Assembly (NCBI RefSeq): GCF_016907275.1
Contig: NZ_JAFBBP010000001.1
Location: 5,446,001-5,510,000 of the forward strand
Direction: 5' to 3'
Source of the DNA: Micromonospora luteifusca
GTDB lineage: Bacteria; Actinomycetota; Actinomycetes; Mycobacteriales; Micromonosporaceae
Length of the DNA: 64,000 nucleotides
Position 1 is the stretch's first letter. Every line of letters starts with the position of its first letter. The position numbers and the translations under genes are program-made. The notes below the pieces were generated by a model. That model was not told the origin of the DNA, did not search any database, and was given only the letters and a program-made list of their open reading frames with translations. This document shows positions 27,369 to 35,523 of the stretch, piece after piece.

Positions 27369-27468
27369 CTCCATCACCTCCTCGTTACGTTCGCGGCCGT
27401 TGGTGCTTCGCGGTGAACAGAATGACCGCAAGGCTGTCAACGGGTGAGATGCGCTTCACATTGTCGAC

Positions 27469-28857
27469 ATGGACACCACCGCACCCGCCACCCCACCGAC
27501 ACCGGCGGTCCGCCGGGACCGTACCCGTTACCTCTACCTGGCCGTCATCGTGGCCGTGTTCGCCGGCATCGTGGTTGGCCTGGTCGCCCCCGATTTCGGC
27601 AAGGAACTCAAGCCGATCGGCACCGGCTTCGTCAACCTGATCAAGATGATGATCAGCCCGGTCATCTTCTGCACCATCGTGCTGGGCGTCGGCTCGGTGC
27701 GGCAGGCCGCGAAGGTCGGCAAGGTCGGCGGCCTCGCCCTCGGCTACTTCCTCACCATGTCGACCGTCGCGCTCGCCATCGGCCTGGTGGTCGGCAACCT
27801 CATCCACCCCGGCTCTGGTCTGGACCTCGGCCAGGACCTCGCGGGCGCGGGCAAGGCCGCCGCAGGCGACGAGGCCGGCGGGACTGCGGACTTCCTGCTC
27901 GGGATCATCCCGACCACCCTGCTCTCCGCGCTCACCGAGGGCGAGGTGCTCCAGACGCTGCTGGTCGCCCTGCTGGTCGGCTTCGCCGTACAGGCCCTGG
28001 GCCGGCGCGGTGAGCCGGTGCTGAGCGCCATCGGTGTCATCCAGCGGGTGGTCTTCAAGGTCCTCGCCATGATCATGTGGCTCGCACCGATCGGCGCGTT
28101 CGGTGCCATGGCCGCCGTGGTCGGCGCGACCGGCGTGGACGCGCTCAAGAGCCTCGCCCAGATCATGCTGGGCTTCTACGCGACCTGCCTGATCTTCGTG
28201 CTGGTCTTCCTGGGTGCGTTGCTCTGGTTCGTGGCGCGGATCTCGATCTTCGGACTGCTGCGCTACCTCGGCCGGGAGTTCCTGCTGATCCTGTCGACCT
28301 CGTCGTCGGAGTCGGCGCTGCCGCGGCTGATCGCGAAGATGGAGCACTTCGGCGTGAGCAAGCCGGTCGTGGGCATCACGGTGCCGACCGGATACTCGTT
28401 CAACCTGGACGGTACGGCGATCTACCTGACGATGGCGTCACTGTTCATCGCCGACGCGTTGGGCAAGCCGCTGTCGATCGGCGAGCAGATCTCGCTGCTG
28501 CTCTTCATGATCATCGCATCGAAGGGTGCCGCCGGGGTTACCGGCGCCGGGCTGGCGACGCTGGCCGGTGGCCTCCAGTCGCACCGGCCGGACCTTGTCG
28601 ACGGCGTGGGGCTGATCGTCGGCATCGACCGGTTCATGTCGGAGGCTCGGGCATTGACCAACTTCGCGGGCAACGCCGTCGCGACCGTACTGGTGGGGAC
28701 CTGGACCGGCGAGTTCGACCGGGACCGCGCGGTCGGGGTGCTGAGTGGCGACGACCCGTTCGACGAGGCCACCATGCTGGACGAGCACGACGACGCGGAC
28801 GAGGTGGAGCCGCGTCGCTCCGACGACTCAGCCGCGACGGTCGGGGCGAACACCTGA
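27469..28857 (+). CDS. dctA: dicarboxylate:cation symporter (DctA/GltP family)
   Basis: A secondary transporter of 462 aa taking up C4-dicarboxylates or acidic amino acids with protons or sodium. The substrate/cation motifs are clear: the serine-rich STSSSESALPRLI, the NxDGT block PTGYSFNLDGTAIYLTM and GAAGVTGAGLATLAGG. It has eight hydrophobic segments plus two hairpins and a charged C-terminal tail. It is divergent from the CitA/CitB pair. No ribosome-binding site is visible before the ATG, so the mRNA may be leaderless. Confidence 0.93.
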   Translation: MDTTAPATPPTPAVRRDRTRYLYLAVIVAVFAGIVVGLVAPDFGKELKPIGTGFVNLIKMMISPVIFCTIVLGVGSVRQAAKVGKVGGLALGYFLTMSTVALAIGLVVGNLIHPGSGLDLGQDLAGAGKAAAGDEAGGTADFLLGIIPTTLLSALTEGEVLQTLLVALLVGFAVQALGRRGEPVLSAIGVIQRVVFKVLAMIMWLAPIGAFGAMAAVVGATGVDALKSLAQIMLGFYATCLIFVLVFLGALLWFVARISIFGLLRYLGREFLLILSTSSSESALPRLIAKMEHFGVSKPVVGITVPTGYSFNLDGTAIYLTMASLFIADALGKPLSIGEQISLLLFMIIASKGAAGVTGAGLATLAGGLQSHRPDLVDGVGLIVGIDRFMSEARALTNFAGNAVATVLVGTWTGEFDRDRAVGVLSGDDPFDEATMLDEHDDADEVEPRRSDDSAATVGANT

Positions 28858-28870
28858 CCCTGCCATACGC

Positions 28871-28908
28871 AGAGCCCTGGCCGGGCTGCCAATCCCGGCC
28901 AGGGCTCT
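28871..28908 (+). terminator. strong terminator after the symporter gene
   Basis: A perfect 15-bp stem: AGAGCCCTGGCCGGG (28871-28885) and CCCGGCCAGGGCTCT (28894-28908) around the loop CTGCCAAT, followed by CTTGTC. It lies 13 nt past the symporter stop codon. Confidence 0.85.
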
Positions 28909-28989
28909 CTTGTCATCGCTGGGGTACCACTGTGGATGGTCATTGTTCGGGACTTTGCGGCTCGACGAACGACCGTACAGTCGATGGTT

Positions 28990-30096
28990 ATGACAGCAAC
29001 GCCACCGCCCGAGGAAACATCGGGGTCAAAGCCGGTCAGTGGTGAAGCATCCCCCCAGGAGTCGGCAACGCCCGGTCCGGGCCCACGCGGAGCCGCACCG
29101 GCCGGCGCTGAACAGCAACCGGCATCCGTTGCCGCCAGGAACGGAGCCGGCGAGGGCTACGAGGCGATCGCCTACGAAAAATTCGGGGCGGGTCCCGGAG
29201 CGTCCCGTCGCAAGAACCGGCGCTGGATCGTGGCGTCGCTGGTGACAGGCCTCGTGGCGGGGGCCGTGCCGCTGACCTTCGAAACGGTGCGGGACTACGT
29301 TGCCATCCCGTGGACCGTTGCCAAGGAGAACGACTCGCAGAAGAAGGTCGACGCGTCCCAGCCGCCATTCACGGTGTCCGTGCAGCCGGAGCGGGGTGAG
29401 CCGGAATCCTGGACGATGGTCCTCGACCGGGAGCTGACCGCCGACGAAACGCAGAAGATGCAGGACAGTTCGTCCCCCTTCGCCTACCTGCGGGACCTGG
29501 GTGGTCATCCGCTGGAATACGCGTCCTCGCTGGTAAACGCCCCGCAGCGATACCTGGAACAGCAGACGGCGTCCGGCAGGTTGGAGAACGTCGACACGTT
29601 CAAGCTCAACTTCCTGAGCACCCGGGCATATCCCGTGATGATCGACGACTGGAAGGTCGTCGACCTCGCCTGCGTGCAGAGCACCAGGAAGACGGTCGTC
29701 TCCAGACCGTCGCAGGGCGGAGCGGCCTACGAAGGGATCAGCCTTCACCTCCCGCCCCGAGCCGACGAGCCGGTCCTGACCGACGACACCGAGGGTCAGG
29801 GCATGCCCTACTTCGACAGCCGGTACATCGAGGTCGGAGGCGGCCAATCCTCGGGCGCCCTCCGGGTGGAGGCGATCGCGCCGCCCGGCCAGTCGTGCGA
29901 GTGGGGCATCGAGGTCCACTACGCGGACGCCCACCATCAGGACGAATACGTCCAACTGACCGACGGCGACGGGAGCCCTCTCCGTATCCACACGGAGTCC
30001 GCACCCGAGAACCCTCGACAGAAGTGGGTGTTCGGCTCGGTTCCCTGGACGCCATGCCACCTGAACCCTCAGGGGGACCAGTGCGATCTGGTGTAG
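28990..30096 (+). CDS. single-pass membrane protein with large extracellular domain, unknown function
   Basis: A 368-aa protein from the ATG at 28990. An acidic, Pro/Ala/Gly-rich cytoplasmic part (about residues 1-70) is followed by RRKNRR, one transmembrane helix (about 78-97) and an extracellular domain of about 270 residues with four Cys residues. Topology is N-in, C-out. No enzymatic motif is visible. It overlaps the following lipoprotein gene, so the two products probably act together at the cell surface. Family not recognised. Confidence 0.7.
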   Translation: MTATPPPEETSGSKPVSGEASPQESATPGPGPRGAAPAGAEQQPASVAARNGAGEGYEAIAYEKFGAGPGASRRKNRRWIVASLVTGLVAGAVPLTFETVRDYVAIPWTVAKENDSQKKVDASQPPFTVSVQPERGEPESWTMVLDRELTADETQKMQDSSSPFAYLRDLGGHPLEYASSLVNAPQRYLEQQTASGRLENVDTFKLNFLSTRAYPVMIDDWKVVDLACVQSTRKTVVSRPSQGGAAYEGISLHLPPRADEPVLTDDTEGQGMPYFDSRYIEVGGGQSSGALRVEAIAPPGQSCEWGIEVHYADAHHQDEYVQLTDGDGSPLRIHTESAPENPRQKWVFGSVPWTPCHLNPQGDQCDLV

Positions 30097-31286
30097 CTCC
30101 GAAAATGATGGCGGTCGCGCTGGCCGTCCTGTGCGCCGCGGCCTGCAGCTCGACGCCGAAAGCACAGAAGCAGGGCTCCGGCCCGCCCACTGGAAACCGG
30201 GGCAACGACGGGTACGCCCTTGCGGACACCCCGTTCACCCGCAAGGGCGCCGTCATCACCGCGACCTGTTCCATCGGCGCGCGCGCCGCGGCCGTCTCGG
30301 TGCAGGCGTGGGATCCCGACGGGTGGCAACCGCTCGACGAGCGCATCTTCGGCATACCGGCCAGCGCCGCTTTCTCCAACTATCACGGCGTGGAGGCGGT
30401 CAACAGCCCTCTCGTGGACCTGTGCCGGCAGAGCACGGACCGCGAGTCCCCCTACCGCCTGGACGACCTGGAACACCTGGCCCCGCGGGCCCGTGCCCTC
30501 TTCGACCTCGGATTCACCCGCATGGCGGTGGTGTTCCGGGGGCCCGACGGCAAGGCCACCCACGCCGGCTCCGTGGCAAGCGGTGACCCCCAGGGCGACG
30601 CCGCAGCCCCGAGCGGCGCGACGAGCGACGACGAGCAGAACGCCGCGATGGCGCCCGACGGGCGCAGCGTCTGGTTCACCTACACGAACCCTGCCGGGGA
30701 GCAGAGGATCGGATCCCGGGCCGTCGAGGGCGACCAGGGCCTGTCGGACGAAGGACCAGCGGCCGGGCATGAACTTCCCCTGACCGTCTCGGGTAAGCCG
30801 CCGCGGGCCATCCAGGCCGACATGGTCCGCGTTTCGCCGAACGGCCGGCGATTCACCGGGTTCGCGCCGAAGGTCTTCGGAAGGATCTTCGACGCCGCGG
30901 ACTCGTCGATCGCGTTGACCGGGAAATCGGCCGGCAACGCCACCCTGGTCAGGGACTGTGTCGCCATCGTGGGCTGGATCAGCGACGCCCAGGTGCTGTG
31001 CCGAACCCCGTCCGGGTCGTTCCAGGTCGCGGACGCCCACTCCGGTGACCCCGTGGGGGCCGCGATCGAGGTGGTCGGCGCGAACGACGGCACCGTCGCC
31101 GAGGGGATGCTGGTCTCGGCGGACGGGAAACACTTCATCGTCGCCGTCCACATTCCCAACGACCCGTACGGGGAGCCAGGTCAGCTCCCCGACCTCAGGG
31201 TCGTGCCCACCAGCCCAGGAGGGGAGAGCATCCCGATCGCCAACGACAGCCTGAGTGTCGACACGGTCTTTCTGGCGTGGCGGTGA
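30081..31286 (+). CDS. surface lipoprotein, unknown function
   Basis: About 401 aa from the GTG at 30081, which has AGGGGGA just upstream and gives a short basic N-terminus followed by AVALAVLCAAACSS, a signal sequence with a lipobox-like A-A-A-C. The mature part is mostly beta-strand-like, with repeated blade-like motifs such as GKATHAGSVASGD and DGKHFIVAVHIPND, hinting at a propeller. The frame is open upstream to 29895 but that part overlaps the previous gene. Probably co-translated with the upstream membrane protein. Confidence 0.65.
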   Translation: MRSGVAPKMMAVALAVLCAAACSSTPKAQKQGSGPPTGNRGNDGYALADTPFTRKGAVITATCSIGARAAAVSVQAWDPDGWQPLDERIFGIPASAAFSNYHGVEAVNSPLVDLCRQSTDRESPYRLDDLEHLAPRARALFDLGFTRMAVVFRGPDGKATHAGSVASGDPQGDAAAPSGATSDDEQNAAMAPDGRSVWFTYTNPAGEQRIGSRAVEGDQGLSDEGPAAGHELPLTVSGKPPRAIQADMVRVSPNGRRFTGFAPKVFGRIFDAADSSIALTGKSAGNATLVRDCVAIVGWISDAQVLCRTPSGSFQVADAHSGDPVGAAIEVVGANDGTVAEGMLVSADGKHFIVAVHIPNDPYGEPGQLPDLRVVPTSPGGESIPIANDSLSVDTVFLAWR

Positions 31287-31318
31287 GCTTGCGCGGTCGA
31301 GGCCGCAAACGGTGCTGA

Positions 31319-32317
31319 CTACCGGCCGCGAGCGGGCCGAGCGGAGGGGTCGGCACGGAAGGTTTGGGGAGACACCCCGAAGGTGGCGGTGAAGACCCGG
31401 CTGAAGTGAGCCTTCGCGGGGAAGCCCCAGCGGGCGGCGATGCTATGGATCGGTCGCTCTCGTTGCAGGGGATCGCACAGGTCGCGTGCGCACCGGTCCA
31501 GGCGCTTCGTCCGGATGGTCTCAGCGACTGTCTGGTCCTCGGCCTCGAACGCTCGGTGCAGGCTGCGCAGCGAGACGTGGTGCGCGGCCGCGACGGTGCT
31601 CGGCGAGAGGTCCGGGTCGCCGAGGTGTTCGTCGATGAACGCCTTGACCCGCACGCGCAGGGTGTGGCCGCGTACCTCGGTCGGTAGAGCGTCAGTGAGG
31701 TCCAGGTGCTGGGCCACCGCCGCGGAGATCAGGTTTCGGGCAACGGTGCCCAGCAGCGGAACGTCACTCTCCTGGTACTGCTCCGGGTGGGTCAGTATCT
31801 GGCGTACGAATTGGCTGAGCAGTACGCCTATCCCCTCGGTGGCGGGGATGTTCGTGGCGAGGAGTCGCGCGATCTTGTCGGGATGCAGCGGTATGAGACC
31901 GTGCGGAACGAGGATCGTCAGGGTGGTCAACAGATCGTCGCGCTGCGACCGCCCCTGGTGCGAGGACTGATGGGGTCGGGACGTGTCGACAACGGCGAAG
32001 TGCCCCGGCGTGAACAGGCTCGTCCGCCGCTCCTGCTCCATCCCGCCGTGCCCGGACAGCGGCAGCGCGAACTGGTACATCTCCGGGTCGCTGCGGCGGA
32101 TGAATGTGCCGGTGCGCTGCATGTCCAGGGATGGGTACCGCCAGGACGACAGCACGACCTCACCCAGGTTGATGACCTCGGCCCGGGCACGGAAGTCTGC
32201 CGCGTGGGCACTGTGGATCCGCATCGGCACCGACTCACGTGCCACCAGGTCGTGCCAGAATCCGAATCGCTCACCCTCGGGCACCGCGGTGGTGTCCGCC
32301 GAGGCTACGGTGAGCAC
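31319..32317 (-). CDS. AraC-family transcriptional regulator
   Basis: A 332-aa regulator. The N-terminal half resembles the AraC-binding-like domain seen in NphR/FeaR-type activators (FWHDLVARESVPMRIHS). The C-terminal double helix-turn-helix spans about residues 220-325, with LSPSTVAAAHHVSLRSLHRAF and the closing WGFPAKAHFSRVFTATFGVSP. The adjacent lipoprotein and surface-protein genes are possible targets, but no operator could be identified. Confidence 0.9.
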   Translation of the reverse strand: MLTVASADTTAVPEGERFGFWHDLVARESVPMRIHSAHAADFRARAEVINLGEVVLSSWRYPSLDMQRTGTFIRRSDPEMYQFALPLSGHGGMEQERRTSLFTPGHFAVVDTSRPHQSSHQGRSQRDDLLTTLTILVPHGLIPLHPDKIARLLATNIPATEGIGVLLSQFVRQILTHPEQYQESDVPLLGTVARNLISAAVAQHLDLTDALPTEVRGHTLRVRVKAFIDEHLGDPDLSPSTVAAAHHVSLRSLHRAFEAEDQTVAETIRTKRLDRCARDLCDPLQRERPIHSIAARWGFPAKAHFSRVFTATFGVSPQTFRADPSARPARGR

Positions 32318-32384
32318 TGGCCTCCTCGATCCCTGTCGATGTCGTTGACGCGGCCAAGGCTGCGCTGCCGCACCAGCTTACCGA

Positions 32385-33044
32385 TCATTCAGGTCCCGGC
32401 TCAGGTTCGGCGGGAGCGGCCTTGTCGCAGGCAACGCCGACGCCGAGGTTGACGCGGTCCTCGTGGCCGTTCGACCGCACGACGAGCGGTACGCAGGCAG
32501 CCCGCGCGACCCACGTGCCACCGACGAAGACCCTCCACTGCGCCTGCGCACCCTCCGGCGCGCAGGCGTGCACCGTGACGGTCGCCGCCGGCGGGCTGAG
32601 AGCACCCCATCCGATCCGAGCCTCGCCGTCTGATCTCGGTGCCACCTGAAGGTCGACGACCGCGCCCGCGCGGACGACCAGCCCCCATTTGGCGAATAGC
32701 CGAGCCGAGCGATCAGTCTCCCCGGAGTCCTGCACGGAAAGCACCGCGCGGTCGGGCACGGCCACGTCTTTTCCGACCAGTCGATAACCCGCCGGTATTT
32801 CCGGCATCGACGTTACCGAGGGCGTGCACGGCAAACCGGCACCGCCCTCGCGTATCGACGAGGTCGCGCTGTCGGCGGGCGGCGTGTCGGGTCGGCGCGC
32901 GTCGCTTGCGGGCGTGCATGCTGTCAGCACCGCGACCAGGCACACGCTGGCCCGCCAGGTGATCGGCCGGGCCCACCCGACGGCCGCCGCCTCCGGGTGG
33001 ACCGGGGTGCGGGTGGTCCGGGTCCACGCAGAATTCGAATTCAT
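32385..33044 (-). CDS. lipoprotein, unknown function
   Basis: About 219 aa from the ATG at 33044. A basic N-terminus is followed by a hydrophobic helix and the lipobox L-T-A-C near residues 39-42. The mature domain (about 90-215) is beta-rich with Cys pairs in CAPEG, AACVP and VACDK. The frame is open upstream to 33191, but that stretch is AT-rich and unlike coding DNA here. It is divergent from the kinase-lectin gene and shares its AT-rich promoter region. Confidence 0.65.
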   Translation of the reverse strand: MNSNSAWTRTTRTPVHPEAAAVGWARPITWRASVCLVAVLTACTPASDARRPDTPPADSATSSIREGGAGLPCTPSVTSMPEIPAGYRLVGKDVAVPDRAVLSVQDSGETDRSARLFAKWGLVVRAGAVVDLQVAPRSDGEARIGWGALSPPAATVTVHACAPEGAQAQWRVFVGGTWVARAACVPLVVRSNGHEDRVNLGVGVACDKAAPAEPEPGPE

Positions 33045-33239
33045 TCGATATCTTATAGCACATTGCCGATATACGTGTTGGTAACATCGCGTTGGGCGAC
33101 AGTGGCCGCGCCAATAGTGGAGTGATGTCGAAATGAACGATCGATCAGTAGTCGATCTTGCATGTGACATATCCAACTGTCGCTTTTCCACCTGCCATCA
33201 AAAATTGGGCACGTAATCTTCGCCGGGTACCTTCCTGTC
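33045..33239. promoter_or_regulatory. AT-rich divergent promoter region
   Basis: This gap between a lipoprotein gene and a kinase gene is clearly more AT-rich than the rest of the window, with runs such as TTCGATATCTTATAGCA and ATGTGACATATCC. Candidate -10 hexamers (TATCTT, TATAGC) face both ways, but none pairs convincingly with a -35 box. It probably holds divergent promoters; individual sites cannot be fixed by eye. Confidence 0.45.
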
Positions 33240-35450
33240 GTGCCAGACGCCACTCGACAGTTGATTGCCGATCGCTATCGGCTGGTCCGCCCCCTCGGTC
33301 AGGGCGGGATGGGCCGCGTATGGCAGGCCCGCGACGAGATGCTGCAGCGCGACGTGGCCATCAAGGAGTTGGTGGCACCGCCCGGCCTGCGTGACGACGA
33401 ACGCCGGGAGTTGCGCGAACGGTCCATGCGCGAGGCGCGGGCCGTCGCCCGCCTGGGCCACGTCAACGTGGTACGCGTCTTCGACGTGCTGCACTCGGCC
33501 GACGACCCCTGGATCGTGATGGAGCTCGTCCCGTCCCGATCCCTGCAGCAGGTGCTCGACGACGAGGGGCCGATGCCGCCGGCCCGCGCCGCGCACATCG
33601 GGCTCGGTGTGCTGGGCGCGTTACGGGCTGCCCACCAGGCCGGCGTGCTGCACCGCGACGTCAAGCCGGCCAACGTGTTGCTCGCCGACGACGGCAGAGT
33701 GGTGCTGACCGACTTTGGTCTGGCCACCCTCCCCGGCGACCCACGCATGACCCAGACCGGGATGGTGCTCGGCTCGCCGGCGTTCCTCGCGCCGGAGCGG
33801 GCCACCGACGGCGACGTCGGTCCGGCCGCCGACCTCTGGTCGCTCGGTGCGACCCTCTACGCGGCGGTCGAGGGACGCACCCCGTACCAGCGGTCGTCCC
33901 CGATCGCCACGCTGGCGGCGCTCGCCACCGAGCCGCCACCGCCGGCGCAGCGAGCCGGTCGGCTGACCCCGCTCCTCGAAGGACTGCTGCGCCGGGAGCC
34001 GGACCAGCGGATCACCGCCGAGGAGGCTGAGCGGCTCCTGCGCCAGGCCGCCATCCCGGACGAGCCGGTCACCCCGGGGAGCACCGGAGGTGGGCCGGTA
34101 ACCCGGGTCACCGCCACCGCCACCACCGACGGGCCCCGTCCGAAGATCGTGCCCGAGTTCGTCACCGCCGAGTCCGGTCCGACCGCGCCGCCGCAGCTTG
34201 TCGCCGACGCACCGCAGCTTGTCGCCGACGTGCCGCCGTCTGTCGCCGACACGCCGGTGGCGGGGTCGGGTCGCAAGCGCCGGGCTCGGCTGATCGGTTC
34301 GATCGCCGCCGCCGCGCTGCTGGTCGTCCTGCTGGTGACCGCGTCCCTGCTGAACCGCGGGCTGTTCGGCGGTGTGGGGGCCGGCGGAGTGGCGGCGCCC
34401 GCCGTCGACCCGTCACCGATTGCCGAATCGCCGGTTTCCCGGGAACTCGCACCAGCGCCCGCGGGATGGCACTACTACCGCGACGATCCCCGTTTCCTCG
34501 TACCGGTGCCGGACGGCTGGCGGGTGCGGCGCGACGGTGAGCGGGCCGAGTTCCAGGAGCCGGACGGCAGCCGGGTGCTCGTGGTGGACGAACTCCGGTC
34601 CGTTCCCGCGGACCTCGTCGCCGAGCTGCGGGCGCGGGAGACGGTCGAGCGCAAGCGGTACGCCGACTACCGGCAGGTCCGGCTCGCCGCGCTGCGCTAC
34701 CAGGTGCGGGCCGCCGAATGGGAGTGGACCCACACCGACGAGGACGGCACGCCGCTGCACACGGTGAGCCGTGCGTTCATCGGTCACAACGGGCACGCGT
34801 ACTCCATCGGCTGGACCACCGCGGCCGCCGAATGGTCGGCGAGCGCGGGCGTCTTCGCGCTGATCACAGACGGTTTCCAGGGGATGCCGGTCCAGGGCGT
34901 GCCGGTCGCGGGCGGCTCGCCGTCCAGACCCGCCGGCCCGCCGCCGTCGGCAGGCGCGGGGCAGCCGACACCGGGGACGGCCAACGGTGCGACAACCGTT
35001 CCGGGGAATCCGCCGCAGCAACCGCCGGCCCCGCCGCCGCCCTCCCCGACGCAGAGCAACGCGCCCGCCGGGAAGCAGATCCAAAGCTTCGCCAGTGACC
35101 GTTGCATCGACATCCCGGACGGCAACGCCACCGCTGGTGCGCGACTGCAGATCTGGGACTGCCGTCGGACCGCCAAGCAACTGTGGACCTTCCCCGCGGA
35201 CGGCACGGTCCGCTCGATGGGCAAGTGCCTGGACGTCGCCGGCCACTCCACCGAAGACGGGGCCGCGATCCAACTGGCTGACTGCACCGGCGCGGGGTCA
35301 CAGAAGTTCACCCTCAACAAGGCCTACGACCTGGTTAACACCAAGGCGGACAGGTGCGTCGACGTGCTCGACCAGAACCCGGACAACGGCGCCCGACTGC
35401 AGCTCTGGCAGTGCACCGGGAATGCGAACCAGAAGTGGAAGGCCATCTGA
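33240..35450 (+). CDS. membrane Ser/Thr kinase fused to an extracellular ricin-type beta-trefoil lectin domain
   Basis: A 736-aa receptor-like kinase. The kinase domain (about residues 10-280) is complete: GQGGMGRVW, K42, HRDVKPAN (D140) and DFG (D158). One transmembrane helix lies at about 351-370. The extracellular part holds a 140-residue domain, a Pro-rich linker (about 560-610) and a C-terminal ricin-B-like trefoil (about 612-736) with three repeats, LQIWDC, IQLADC and LQLWQC ... QKW. The lectin should bind a glycan, for instance cell wall or exogenous polysaccharide. GTG start. Confidence 0.9.
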   Translation: MPDATRQLIADRYRLVRPLGQGGMGRVWQARDEMLQRDVAIKELVAPPGLRDDERRELRERSMREARAVARLGHVNVVRVFDVLHSADDPWIVMELVPSRSLQQVLDDEGPMPPARAAHIGLGVLGALRAAHQAGVLHRDVKPANVLLADDGRVVLTDFGLATLPGDPRMTQTGMVLGSPAFLAPERATDGDVGPAADLWSLGATLYAAVEGRTPYQRSSPIATLAALATEPPPPAQRAGRLTPLLEGLLRREPDQRITAEEAERLLRQAAIPDEPVTPGSTGGGPVTRVTATATTDGPRPKIVPEFVTAESGPTAPPQLVADAPQLVADVPPSVADTPVAGSGRKRRARLIGSIAAAALLVVLLVTASLLNRGLFGGVGAGGVAAPAVDPSPIAESPVSRELAPAPAGWHYYRDDPRFLVPVPDGWRVRRDGERAEFQEPDGSRVLVVDELRSVPADLVAELRARETVERKRYADYRQVRLAALRYQVRAAEWEWTHTDEDGTPLHTVSRAFIGHNGHAYSIGWTTAAAEWSASAGVFALITDGFQGMPVQGVPVAGGSPSRPAGPPPSAGAGQPTPGTANGATTVPGNPPQQPPAPPPPSPTQSNAPAGKQIQSFASDRCIDIPDGNATAGARLQIWDCRRTAKQLWTFPADGTVRSMGKCLDVAGHSTEDGAAIQLADCTGAGSQKFTLNKAYDLVNTKADRCVDVLDQNPDNGARLQLWQCTGNANQKWKAI

Positions 35451-35523
35451 GCGCTGACTGCGGGCGCTCCGATGGTTACGGTCGTGAATGCCGAGCTTTC
35501 CCGACCGTTCGAGGAGTGATCGC

